Shown here in pieces: positions 6,949-14,867 of a stretch of DNA of 33,377 nt (within the stretch, counting starts at the first letter, position 1; every line of letters begins with the position of its first letter). Position numbers and translations under genes: made by a program. The DNA lies in the NCBI RefSeq assembly GCF_001612985.1, contig NZ_BDBM01000073.1, positions 1-33,377 on the forward strand, written 5' to 3'. The stretch comes from Nocardia gamkensis NBRC 108242. Lineage in GTDB: Bacteria > Actinomycetota > Actinomycetes > Mycobacteriales > Mycobacteriaceae. Below the pieces are notes generated by a model that was given only the letters and a program-made list of their open reading frames with translations, was not told where the DNA came from and ran no database searches.

Positions 6949-8439
6949 GTGGCGCCTCAATACGACGCGGTCGTGGTCGGTGCGGGGTTCGGGGGCATGG
7001 GAGCGGGGATTCAGCTCGATCGGCTCGGCCTGAGCAATTACGTCATCCTCGAACGCGAGGACGATCTCGGTGGCACCTGGCACGTCAACCACTACCCGGG
7101 TCTGGCGGTCGACATCGCCTCGGTGACCTACTCCTACTCCTTCGAACCGAATCCGCACTGGTCGCGGCTGTTCGCGCCGGGCGAGGAGCTGAAGAAGTAC
7201 GCCGAACACGTCGCCGACAAGTACGGCCTGCGCCGCCGCATGCGCTTCGGCACCGTCGTCGACGGCGCGCGCTGGGACGAAGAGCGGCTGCACTGGGTGG
7301 TCTCGATCGCGGGCGGGCAGACCGTCACCGGCCGCTATCTGCTGACCGCGACCGGATTCCTCTCCCAGCCCTACACGCCGCCGTTCCCCGGTATCGACTC
7401 GTTCGCAGGCAAGATCATCCACACCACCGCCTGGGAGGACGACTTCGACCTCACCGGCCGCAGGGCCGCGATCATCGGCACCGGCGCCACGGCCGTGCAG
7501 CTGGTGCCGGAGGTCGCCGAGAAGGCGCGGGCGCTCACGGTGTTCCAGCGCACCCCGATCTGGGTGGTCCCGAAGATCGACACCGCGATCCCCGCGCCGG
7601 TGCGGAAGCTGTTCGAGCGGGTCCCCGCCACGCAGAAGGCCGCGCGACTGGTCAACACCAGCCTGCTGGAGGCGCTGATGGTGGTCGGGGTGCTGCACTT
7701 CAAGCAGGCCAGGCTGCTGAACAAGGGCGCGGGCGCGCTGGCCAAGGCGCATCTGCGGGCGTCGGTGCGGGACAAGGAAACCCGCAGGCAACTGACCCCG
7801 GACTACGATTTCGGGTGCAAGCGGCCGACGTTCTCCAACCGCTACTTCACCACGTTCAACCAGCCGCACGTGCGGCTGGAGACGAACTCGATCGACCACA
7901 TCGAGCCGGACGGCATCGTCACCGCGGACGGGCACAAGACCGAGATCGACACCCTGATCCTGGCCACCGGCTTCAACCTGTGGGACGTGAACTTCCCGGC
8001 CATCGAGATCATCGGCCGCGACGGGGTGAACCTCGGAAAGTTCTGGCGGGACAACCGGTTCCAGGCCTACGAGGGCATCACGGTGCCGAAGTTCCCCAAC
8101 TTTCTCAGCCTCAACAGCCCGTACTCCTACAGCGGCCTGTCCTACTTCACCACCATCGAAGCGCAGATGAAGCACATGGGCCGCCTGTTCGGCGAGCTGC
8201 GCCGCCGGGGCGAGACGACCTTCGAGGTCACCGAGCAGGCCAACGCGGCGTTCCTGGACCGGGTCACCGCCAAGCTGGGCTCCTCGGTCTTCTACGGCGG
8301 CGACTGCGCCACCGCGCGCAGCTATTACTTCAACCAGCACGGCGAGGCGGCCCTGCTGCGGCCCACCAGCACGCTCAACGCGCATCGCGAGGCGGTCGCC
8401 TTCCCGCTGGAGGACTACGCCTACGGCAGGACCGCCTGA
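6949..8439 (+). CDS. flavin-containing monooxygenase, Baeyer-Villiger type
   Basis: 496 residues. The FAD site GAGFGG (11-16), the GGTW of the flavin domain (41-44), the NADPH site GTGATA (177-182) and the Baeyer-Villiger fingerprint F-A-G-K-I-I-H-T-T-A-W-E (152-163, with the usual final P/D replaced by E) are all visible. Such enzymes insert oxygen next to ketones or oxidise S/N atoms with NADPH and O2; EthA and MymA of M. tuberculosis (about 490 residues) belong here. GTG 6949 is fixed by a perfect AGGAGG at 6937-6942 with a 6-base spacer. The neighbouring TetR and operator imply substrate-induced expression. The substrate is unknown. A strong hairpin ends the unit. Confidence 0.92.
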   Translation: MAPQYDAVVVGAGFGGMGAGIQLDRLGLSNYVILEREDDLGGTWHVNHYPGLAVDIASVTYSYSFEPNPHWSRLFAPGEELKKYAEHVADKYGLRRRMRFGTVVDGARWDEERLHWVVSIAGGQTVTGRYLLTATGFLSQPYTPPFPGIDSFAGKIIHTTAWEDDFDLTGRRAAIIGTGATAVQLVPEVAEKARALTVFQRTPIWVVPKIDTAIPAPVRKLFERVPATQKAARLVNTSLLEALMVVGVLHFKQARLLNKGAGALAKAHLRASVRDKETRRQLTPDYDFGCKRPTFSNRYFTTFNQPHVRLETNSIDHIEPDGIVTADGHKTEIDTLILATGFNLWDVNFPAIEIIGRDGVNLGKFWRDNRFQAYEGITVPKFPNFLSLNSPYSYSGLSYFTTIEAQMKHMGRLFGELRRRGETTFEVTEQANAAFLDRVTAKLGSSVFYGGDCATARSYYFNQHGEAALLRPTSTLNAHREAVAFPLEDYAYGRTA

Positions 8440-8443
8440 GCCG

Positions 8444-8493
8444 GCGCACCGCCTCGCCCGCCGGAGTGTCGTTCGCCGGGCGAGGCGGTGCGC
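8444..8493 (+). terminator. strong hairpin terminator after the monooxygenase
   Basis: Arms 8444-8460 and 8477-8493 are perfect 17-base reverse complements (right arm begins CGGGCGAGGCGG) with a 16-base loop. The hairpin begins five bases after the stop codon. No U-tract follows. It separates the monooxygenase from the yajC-secDF unit. Confidence 0.85.
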
Positions 8494-8609
8494 GATGAGA
8501 ACGTTGTAGCTGCCCAGCGGGTGTGCGGGTGTGGCACTCGCGCGGTGAACTGGCAGACTGTGTGGGTACTTGTCCATCCCACCCACGACACTAGGGACTG
8601 ACTTCGACG

Positions 8610-8954
8610 ATGGAACTGCTGTTTCCGCTGCTACTGGTAGCCCTGCTCGTGCCGATGTTCCTCGGTGTCCGCCGTCAGAAGCGGGAAGCCGAGAAGGTCG
8701 CAGGCATGCAGGACAACCTGAAGGTCGGCGATCAGGTCGTCACCACGTCGGGTCTGTACGGCACCGTGGTCGAACTCGATGACACCACGGTCGATCTCGA
8801 GATCGCCGAGGACGTGGTCACCACGTGGCTGCGCCAGGCCATCCGTGAGGTGCGCACCGAAGAGGTGGGCGCCGAGGAGACCGGCGGCTCGGACGCGACC
8901 GACGCCGTCGAGGAATCCGCCGAGCAGACCGAGACCCGCCTGACCAAGGACTGA
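8610..8954 (+). CDS. yajC: YajC, preprotein translocase accessory subunit
   Basis: 114 residues. One N-terminal membrane helix (about 2-19), then the conserved RRQKRE, then the short cytoplasmic fold DNLKVGDQVVTTSGLYGTVVELDD, and a Glu/Thr-rich acidic tail. YajC associates with SecD and SecF in the inner-membrane complex that helps SecYEG export. It is the first gene of yajC-secD-secF. The ATG at 8610 is the only start that keeps the full membrane helix. secD follows after 119 bases, which hold no other gene. Confidence 0.95.
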   Translation: MELLFPLLLVALLVPMFLGVRRQKREAEKVAGMQDNLKVGDQVVTTSGLYGTVVELDDTTVDLEIAEDVVTTWLRQAIREVRTEEVGAEETGGSDATDAVEESAEQTETRLTKD

Positions 8955-9073
8955 TCGTTCCGGTTGTGCCCCGGCTCGCTGGATGTCGCCGCGGCCGTTG
9001 GTCCGCGCACCCGGCGCCGCTGGCGCACGCCCGCTGTTCCATCCTCGACTTCCCGCCTAGGAGATGACGTACT

Positions 9074-10744
9074 GTGCCACCTTCCCAGGGATCGGCGCAC
9101 CCGCTGCGGTTGCTCGGTGTCTATGCCGCGCTGCTGGCCGTGATCTATGCGCTGGTGTTCTTCACCGGTGACAAGTCCCCGACACCCAAGCTCGGTATCG
9201 ACCTGCAGGGCGGCACCCGCGTCACGCTGTCCGCGCGCACGCCGGACGGCAGCAAGCCGAGCCAGGACAGCCTGAAGAAGGCGCAGGACATCATCGAGAA
9301 CCGGGTCAACGGGCTCGGCGTCGGCGGTTCCGAGGTTGTCATCGACGGCGACAACATCGTGATCACCGTGCCCGGCGACGACGGGCAGCAGGCGCGCGCG
9401 CTGGCGACCACCGCCAAGCTCTACATCCGGCCCGTATTGCAGGCCGTGCCCGCGGCCGGACGTGGCGCCACCCCGCAGACGACTCCGGGCACTCAGCCCG
9501 CGCCGGCCGCGCAGCCGGAGACGACGCAACCCGCGACACCGGAGACCACCGAGCCTGCCCCGGCTCCGCAGCAGCGCGTGTTCCCCGCTCAGCAGCCGAC
9601 GCAGCCGCCCGCCGATCCCAGCCTGACGCCCACCGAAGAGGCGACGAAGGAGATCCAGGCGGCCAGGGCGCTGCGGCAGAGTTCCGACCCGTCCGTGCAG
9701 CAGACCGCGCTGGCCACCATGGACTGCGGAAAGGCCGATCCACTCGCGGGCAACGACGACCCGGCTCTTCCGCTGGTGACCTGCTCGACCGACGGCACCG
9801 AGGTCTTCCTGCTGGACAAGAGCCGCATCGACGGCCAGGAGATCAAGGACGCCACCTCGGGGCTGAACCAGCAACAGGCCAGGCACGAGGTCTATCTGGA
9901 CTTCAAGTCCGGCGGCAGCGACGCGTGGGCGACGCTGACCGGCGAGTACGTCTACAAGCGGGTCGCCTTCGTGCTCGACTCGAAGGTGGTCAGCGCACCG
10001 GTCGTACAGCAGGGCCCGCAGCAGGGCGGCCGCACCCAGATCTCGGGCAACTTCACCGCGACATCGGCCAAGGAACTGGCGAACACGCTGAAGTACGGCT
10101 CGCTGCCGCTGTCGTTCCAGACCTCCGAGGCCGAGACGGTCTCCGCGACGCTGGGCCTGTCCTCGTTGAAGGCGGGCCTGCTCGCCGGGGCGGTCGGCTT
10201 GGTCGTGGTGTTGCTCTACTGCCTGACCTACTACCGGATGCTGGGTTTCGTCACCGGTTTGTCACTGGTGGCCTCCGGATTCGCGGTGTACGGCATCATG
10301 GTGCTGCTCGGGCGCTGGATCGGCTTCACACTCGACCTCGCCGGTATCGCCGGTCTGATCATCGGTATCGGTATGACCGCCGACTCGTTCGTGGTGTTCT
10401 TCGAACGCATCAAGGACGAGATGCGGGAAGGACGCAGCTTCCGTTCCGCGGCTCCCCGCGGCTGGCAGCGCGCCCGCCGGACCATCCTGTCCGGTAACGC
10501 CGTCAGCTTCATTGCCGCGGCCGTGCTGTACATCCTGGCCGTCGGCCAGGTGAAGGGCTTCGCGTTCACCCTCGGTCTCACCACGATCCTCGACGTCGTC
10601 GTGGTGTTCCTGGTCACGTCGCCGCTGGTGCTGCTGGCTTCACGGACGGCGTTCTGGTCCAAGCCCTCGGTGAACGGCCTGGGCGCGATCCAGCAGATCG
10701 CCCGCGAGCGGAAGGCGGCCGAGGCCGCCCTCGGGAAGGCGTGA
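9074..10744 (+). CDS. secD: SecD, protein-export membrane protein
   Basis: 556 residues. A first membrane helix (about 12-31) is followed by the family motif GIDLQGGTRVTL (41-52), the large periplasmic P1 domain, and a C-terminal block of five helices (from about 365) with the RND motif GIGMTADSFVVFFERIKDE. SecDF uses the proton gradient to pull exported proteins through the Sec channel. A proline/threonine/glutamine-rich insert of about 65 residues (roughly 123-190) interrupts P1; similar low-complexity inserts occur in other actinobacterial SecD proteins. The start is GTG 9074, with AGGAGA at 9058-9063; an ATG at 9064 is out of frame. secF follows after seven bases. Confidence 0.96.
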   Translation: MPPSQGSAHPLRLLGVYAALLAVIYALVFFTGDKSPTPKLGIDLQGGTRVTLSARTPDGSKPSQDSLKKAQDIIENRVNGLGVGGSEVVIDGDNIVITVPGDDGQQARALATTAKLYIRPVLQAVPAAGRGATPQTTPGTQPAPAAQPETTQPATPETTEPAPAPQQRVFPAQQPTQPPADPSLTPTEEATKEIQAARALRQSSDPSVQQTALATMDCGKADPLAGNDDPALPLVTCSTDGTEVFLLDKSRIDGQEIKDATSGLNQQQARHEVYLDFKSGGSDAWATLTGEYVYKRVAFVLDSKVVSAPVVQQGPQQGGRTQISGNFTATSAKELANTLKYGSLPLSFQTSEAETVSATLGLSSLKAGLLAGAVGLVVVLLYCLTYYRMLGFVTGLSLVASGFAVYGIMVLLGRWIGFTLDLAGIAGLIIGIGMTADSFVVFFERIKDEMREGRSFRSAAPRGWQRARRTILSGNAVSFIAAAVLYILAVGQVKGFAFTLGLTTILDVVVVFLVTSPLVLLASRTAFWSKPSVNGLGAIQQIARERKAAEAALGKA

Positions 10745-10751
10745 GGACGCG

Positions 10752-11987
10752 ATGACCAACAGCCACACCACCCCCTCGCTCGACAAGACGAGCGCCACCG
10801 AGATCACCGACGTGTTCGCGGCGGTCGGCGAGCCGCAGCCGCCCAAGCACGGCTTCCTCAACCGCCTCTACACCGGTACCGGCGCGATCGACGTCATCGG
10901 CAAACGCCGGATGTGGTATCTCATCACCGCCGCGATCGTGCTCGTATCGCTGGGCAGCATCCTCTTCCGCGGCTTCAACTTCGGCATCGACTTCGAGGGT
11001 GGCTCCCGCATCCAGTTCCCCGCGGGGAACGCGACCACCAGCGCGGCGGAGGACGTCTATCGCGGCGCCATCGGTACCGACCCGGTCTCGGTGCAGACCG
11101 TCGGCACCGGCGGATCGGCCACCATGTTGATCCGGTCAGAGGCGCTGGACCCGCAGCAGGTGGAGGCGCTGAACAACGCGCTGTTCGCGAAGTTCCAGCC
11201 GAAGGACAAGTCCGGCAACCCGAGCCGGGCCGCGATCAGCACCTCCGACGTCAGCGAGACCTGGGGCAGCCAGATCACGCGTAAGGCGCTCATCGCGCTC
11301 GCGGTGTTCCTCGTGCTCGTGGCGGTCTACATCGCGGTCCGATTCGAACCGCACATGGCCATCGCGGCGCTGGCGGCGCTCGCCTTCGACGTCACGGTCA
11401 CCGCGGGCGTGTACTCGCTCGTCGGCTTCGAGGTCACCCCGGCCACGGTGATCGGCATCCTGACGATCCTCGGCTTCTCGCTCTACGACTCGGTCGTGGT
11501 GTTCGACAAGGTCGAGGAGAACACCCACGGCATCCTGCACCTGACCAGGCGCACCTACGGTGAGCAGGCCAACCTCGCGGTGAACCAGACGCTGATGCGC
11601 TCGATCAACACCGCCTTGATCGGTATCCTGCCGATCGTCGGCTTGATGGTGATCGCGGTCTGGATGCTGGGCGTGGGCACCCTCAAGGACTTGGCGCTGG
11701 TGCAGCTGGTCGGTCTGCTGGTCGGCACCTACTCTTCGATCTTCTTCGCGACTCCGCTGCTGGTCTCGATCAAAGAGCGCTGGGGGCCGGTGGCGGCGCA
11801 CACCAAGAAGGTCGTGGCCAAGCGGGCCGGTGCGGCAGGGGCACGGGCAGGCGTCGCGGCCGAGCGCCGGGCGAGCATGGCAGCGGGCCGGGATTTCGAG
11901 GAGACGCCGCGCGGACAGCGCGCGGCGGGGCAGACACCGCGACCCGGTGCGCGCCCGAGCGGTAAACGGCACAAAAGGCGGAACTGA
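10752..11987 (+). CDS. secF: SecF, protein-export membrane protein
   Basis: 411 residues. It has a 50-residue cytoplasmic N-terminal part, a first membrane helix (about 55-74), the family motif FNFGIDFEGGSRIQF, the small P1-like periplasmic domain, and a C-terminal five-helix block with GFSLYDSVVVFDKVEEN. The last 60 residues are a basic Arg/Ala/Gly-rich cytoplasmic tail, common in actinobacteria. It pairs with SecD to form the proton-driven export motor. ATG 10752 lies seven bases after the secD stop, so the two are in one transcript; the lipoprotein gene follows after 17 bases. Confidence 0.96.
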   Translation: MTNSHTTPSLDKTSATEITDVFAAVGEPQPPKHGFLNRLYTGTGAIDVIGKRRMWYLITAAIVLVSLGSILFRGFNFGIDFEGGSRIQFPAGNATTSAAEDVYRGAIGTDPVSVQTVGTGGSATMLIRSEALDPQQVEALNNALFAKFQPKDKSGNPSRAAISTSDVSETWGSQITRKALIALAVFLVLVAVYIAVRFEPHMAIAALAALAFDVTVTAGVYSLVGFEVTPATVIGILTILGFSLYDSVVVFDKVEENTHGILHLTRRTYGEQANLAVNQTLMRSINTALIGILPIVGLMVIAVWMLGVGTLKDLALVQLVGLLVGTYSSIFFATPLLVSIKERWGPVAAHTKKVVAKRAGAAGARAGVAAERRASMAAGRDFEETPRGQRAAGQTPRPGARPSGKRHKRRN

Positions 11988-12004
11988 CACCAGACAGGGG
12001 TTTC

Positions 12005-13726
12005 ATGCGACAGCCACGCGGTGCGGTACGACTGATCGGAGCGCTCGCTGCGGGCACGCTGGCCGCCGGGTTGATGGTCGGCTGCTCCAGTAAGAACCAG
12101 GTTCCCTCCATCGGCTACGCGACCGATGCCACCATCGCCACCTATAACGGCGGCAGCACGCTCGGAGCGAGTTCCGGGTCATCGGCGGTGTTCGCCCGGG
12201 TGCTCACCGGCTTCTTCTACACCGGTCCGGACGGCCAGCAGGTCGCCGACACCGACTTCGGCACCGCCAAGGAGGTGCCGGGGGAGTCGCAGACCATCCA
12301 GTACCGCCTCAACCCCGACGGTGTGTACTCCGACGGTGTGCCGACCTCGTGCGACGACTTGGTGCTGGCCTGGGCTGCCCGCAGCGGGCGGTACACCAAA
12401 CCCGGTGATCGCGGCGCGGTTCCGCTCTTCGACGCCGCGAGCACCAGCGGCTACGACGACATCGAGCGCGTCGACTGCCAGCCCGGTTCGCGGGATGCCA
12501 CGGTGGTGTTCCGGCCCGGCCGGCGTTATCTGCCGTGGCGCACTCTGTTCACGGCGGGCGAGCTGGTGCCCGCGCACGTCGCGGCCCGAGTCGCGAACGT
12601 GCCCAATGTCGTGTCGGCGTTGCAGACCGGCGACCCGAACGCGCTCGGCAGGATCGCGGAATTCTGGAACACCGGATGGGTCATCCCGGCCGACGGCGGG
12701 CTGGACCTGTCGCGCTTCCCTTCGTCGGGGCCGTACCGCATCGAGTCGTTCGGCAGCGAGGACGGCTTGGTGCTGGTCGCCAACGAGCGGTGGTGGGGCA
12801 ATAAACCGGCGACCGGGCGAATCGTCGTCTGGCCCAAGACCTTCGACCTGAAGCAGAAGGTCGGCGACAACGCCGTCGGCGTGCTCGACATCGGTGCGCA
12901 TTCGGTGAAAGACCTGAATCTGAACGGCTTCTCGGTGCAGACCATGCCGGGCCGGGGCGCCGAACAGCTGGTGCTGGCGACCGGCGGTGTGTTCGCCTCG
13001 GTCGAGGCGCGCCGCGCGTTCGCGTTGTGCCTGCCACGTCAGACGCTGTTCGACAAGCTCGGCAAGACGCCGGACGCACCGAAGACCGGGCTCGGCTCCG
13101 GCCCGCTCGACGCGCACGTCGTGCAGCAGGACTCCCTGTTCTATCCGGCGGTCATCGGCGCGGCGAACAAGTACTCCGGTGGCGACGTGGCGAACGCGAC
13201 CAGGGCGGTCGCGGCCTCCGGTGCGCCGAACCCCACCGTCCGGATCGGCTATCAAGGTCCGGACGATCGCCGTGCGCAGACCGTCGCCATGATCGCCGAG
13301 GCCTGCAAACCGGCGGGCATCACCGTGGTGGACGCCGGTGCGCCCGACTTCACTCCCACCCGGCTCACCGAGGGCAAGGTCGACGCCGTCCTGGGCAGCA
13401 CCGCCGCGGTGGCCGGTCCGGCGGGCTCGCTCGGCGGCGAGGCCGCGACCAGTGCGTTGCGCACCGGTAGCGGGCTCAATTTCGGACGGTTCGGCAACGG
13501 CCGTTACGATGCGATCACCGATCAGCTCGGGGCCGACGACAACGCGGCCGTACAGCTGAATCTGCTCACCGAGGCGGAGAACCTGCTGTGGGCGGAGCTG
13601 CCGAGCATCCCGTTGTTCGCCACCCCGCGCACGATCGCCTTCGGCAAGGGGCTGCGCAACGGGATCGCCGCCCCCACCCAGGCCGGATCCGGTTGGAACA
13701 TGGACCGGTGGGTGCTCGAGCGGTGA
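12005..13726 (+). CDS. solute-binding lipoprotein, peptide/oligopeptide family 5 (Rv2585c-like)
   Basis: 573 residues. The signal peptide ends in the lipobox LMVGC, so Cys27 would be lipidated and the protein held on the outer face of the membrane. The body is an SBP_bac_5 (DppA/OppA-like) fold, seen in YRLNPDGVYSDGVPTSCDDLVLAW and the C-terminal EAENLLWAELPSIPLFATPRTIAF. No ABC permease or ATPase gene is nearby, so it may be an orphan receptor. The position between secF and apt is the same as Rv2585c in M. tuberculosis. The start is ATG 12005, 17 bases after secF, so it is probably co-transcribed with it. Confidence 0.9.
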   Translation: MRQPRGAVRLIGALAAGTLAAGLMVGCSSKNQVPSIGYATDATIATYNGGSTLGASSGSSAVFARVLTGFFYTGPDGQQVADTDFGTAKEVPGESQTIQYRLNPDGVYSDGVPTSCDDLVLAWAARSGRYTKPGDRGAVPLFDAASTSGYDDIERVDCQPGSRDATVVFRPGRRYLPWRTLFTAGELVPAHVAARVANVPNVVSALQTGDPNALGRIAEFWNTGWVIPADGGLDLSRFPSSGPYRIESFGSEDGLVLVANERWWGNKPATGRIVVWPKTFDLKQKVGDNAVGVLDIGAHSVKDLNLNGFSVQTMPGRGAEQLVLATGGVFASVEARRAFALCLPRQTLFDKLGKTPDAPKTGLGSGPLDAHVVQQDSLFYPAVIGAANKYSGGDVANATRAVAASGAPNPTVRIGYQGPDDRRAQTVAMIAEACKPAGITVVDAGAPDFTPTRLTEGKVDAVLGSTAAVAGPAGSLGGEAATSALRTGSGLNFGRFGNGRYDAITDQLGADDNAAVQLNLLTEAENLLWAELPSIPLFATPRTIAFGKGLRNGIAAPTQAGSGWNMDRWVLER

Positions 13727-13763
13727 CCGACGGTGTGGGTGATGGGATCATGGAGAGGTGTCG

Positions 13764-14336
13764 ATGAGTAAGCACGCGGCGATCGAATCCGCGGACGTAG
13801 CCGCCGAACGGACCATCAAAGCCGCCGAGGTGGTCGACCGTTTGACCCGTTGGCACGACGACTTTCCCACGGCCGGTGTGCGTTTCGCGGATCTCACCCC
13901 GGTGTTCGCCGACGCCGAGGGCTTCCGCGCTGTGGTCGACTGCCTGGCCGCGTGCGCGCCCGACGCCGATCTGGTGGCGGGCGTCGACGCCCGCGGCTTC
14001 CTGCTCGGCGCCGGTGTCGCCGCCTCCCTCGGCACCGGCGTGCTCGCCATCCGCAAGGCGGGCAAGCTGCCGCCGCCGGTGATCAGCCGCGAATACAGCC
14101 TCGAGTACGGCACCGCCGCGTTGGAGATTCCCGCGGACGGCATCGAATTGGCGGGCCGTCGCATCCTGTTGCTGGACGACGTGCTCGCCACCGGCGGCAC
14201 GCTCGCCGCCGCCGCCGAAATCTTCAAGCAGGCGGGCGCCGAGGTGGCCGCCGCCGCGGTGGTGCTGGAACTCGGCTTCCTCGGCGGCCGCGCACGGCAG
14301 GGCGACTACCCGCTGACCTCCATCGTCCAGCTCTGA
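13764..14336 (+). CDS. apt: adenine phosphoribosyltransferase
   Basis: 190 residues. It salvages adenine to AMP using PRPP. The PRPP-binding motif ILLLDDVLATGGT (about 132-144), the N-terminal FPTAGVRFADLTPVF and the VAGVDARGFLLG segment are typical. GGAGAGG at 13752-13758 fits the ATG at 13764 with a 5-base spacer and overlaps the alternative GTG at 13758, so the ATG is used. The order secF-lipoprotein-apt is conserved with M. tuberculosis, but there rel follows at once, while here 8 kb of other genes intervene. Confidence 0.96.
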   Translation: MSKHAAIESADVAAERTIKAAEVVDRLTRWHDDFPTAGVRFADLTPVFADAEGFRAVVDCLAACAPDADLVAGVDARGFLLGAGVAASLGTGVLAIRKAGKLPPPVISREYSLEYGTAALEIPADGIELAGRRILLLDDVLATGGTLAAAAEIFKQAGAEVAAAAVVLELGFLGGRARQGDYPLTSIVQL

Positions 14337-14426
14337 GCCACGCCCCACATCCGCTCGCCACTCGCAGCGGGTCGCGCGTAGCGGAAATCCATTGCCCGGG
14401 ACTGCGGTGACTGTCAGGATCGCGGC

Positions 14427-14702
14427 ATGCGAGCTGACGAGCCGCCGCGCCGGATCCGGGCGGTCTACGACGAGAACACGATCGGCGTCGATCAGTCATC
14501 CGCCCCGGAGATCGCGGGTATCGCCGTAGAGCACTACCTCGACCGATGGATCACCGGAATCCGCGATGTCACCGAGGAGGCGCGGCAGGTGCGCCGGATG
14601 GTAGCCGCGGGGGAGCTGGAGGCGGCGGCGCGGGCTCTCCCCGAGGAACGTCCCTATCCGCTCCCCGCGGCCGTGGCCGCCATCATCGGCGCGTCGTCCT
14701 GA
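14427..14702 (+). pseudogene. internally deleted DUF4291-like gene
   Basis: A 91-residue open frame. The first 30 residues (RRIRAVYDENTIGVDQSSAPEI) look like the N-terminus of DUF4291 proteins (roughly 'IRAxYdxxTIxVYQAYxPeIa'), and the last 55 (AVEHYLDRWITGIRDVTEEA, then ERPYPLP) look like their C-terminus ('yvdeWivxIxDVTxlaRxi...ERPYP'). The middle of the family, about 100 residues including the tryptophan-rich core, is absent, and the two ends are joined in frame. DUF4291 function is unknown, so loss of activity is inferred from the missing core. The family match is from memory. It could still be translated: the ATG at 14427 opens the frame, though no good ribosome site is seen. Confidence 0.6.
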
Positions 14703-14867
14703 AGCGGACGTGTGATCCGAATTGCACTGGCGCATTCGCCGGTGTTGTGTTTAATCTGGACAGGTCTTATCCCCGTTGATCGGAGTTCTGCCGTTGCTCA
14801 TTTGAGGTAGCCACTCGTGCGGCCCGCATTCGCGCGCCGTCATTCGTCGCAACCTCCAGGAGCAGGC

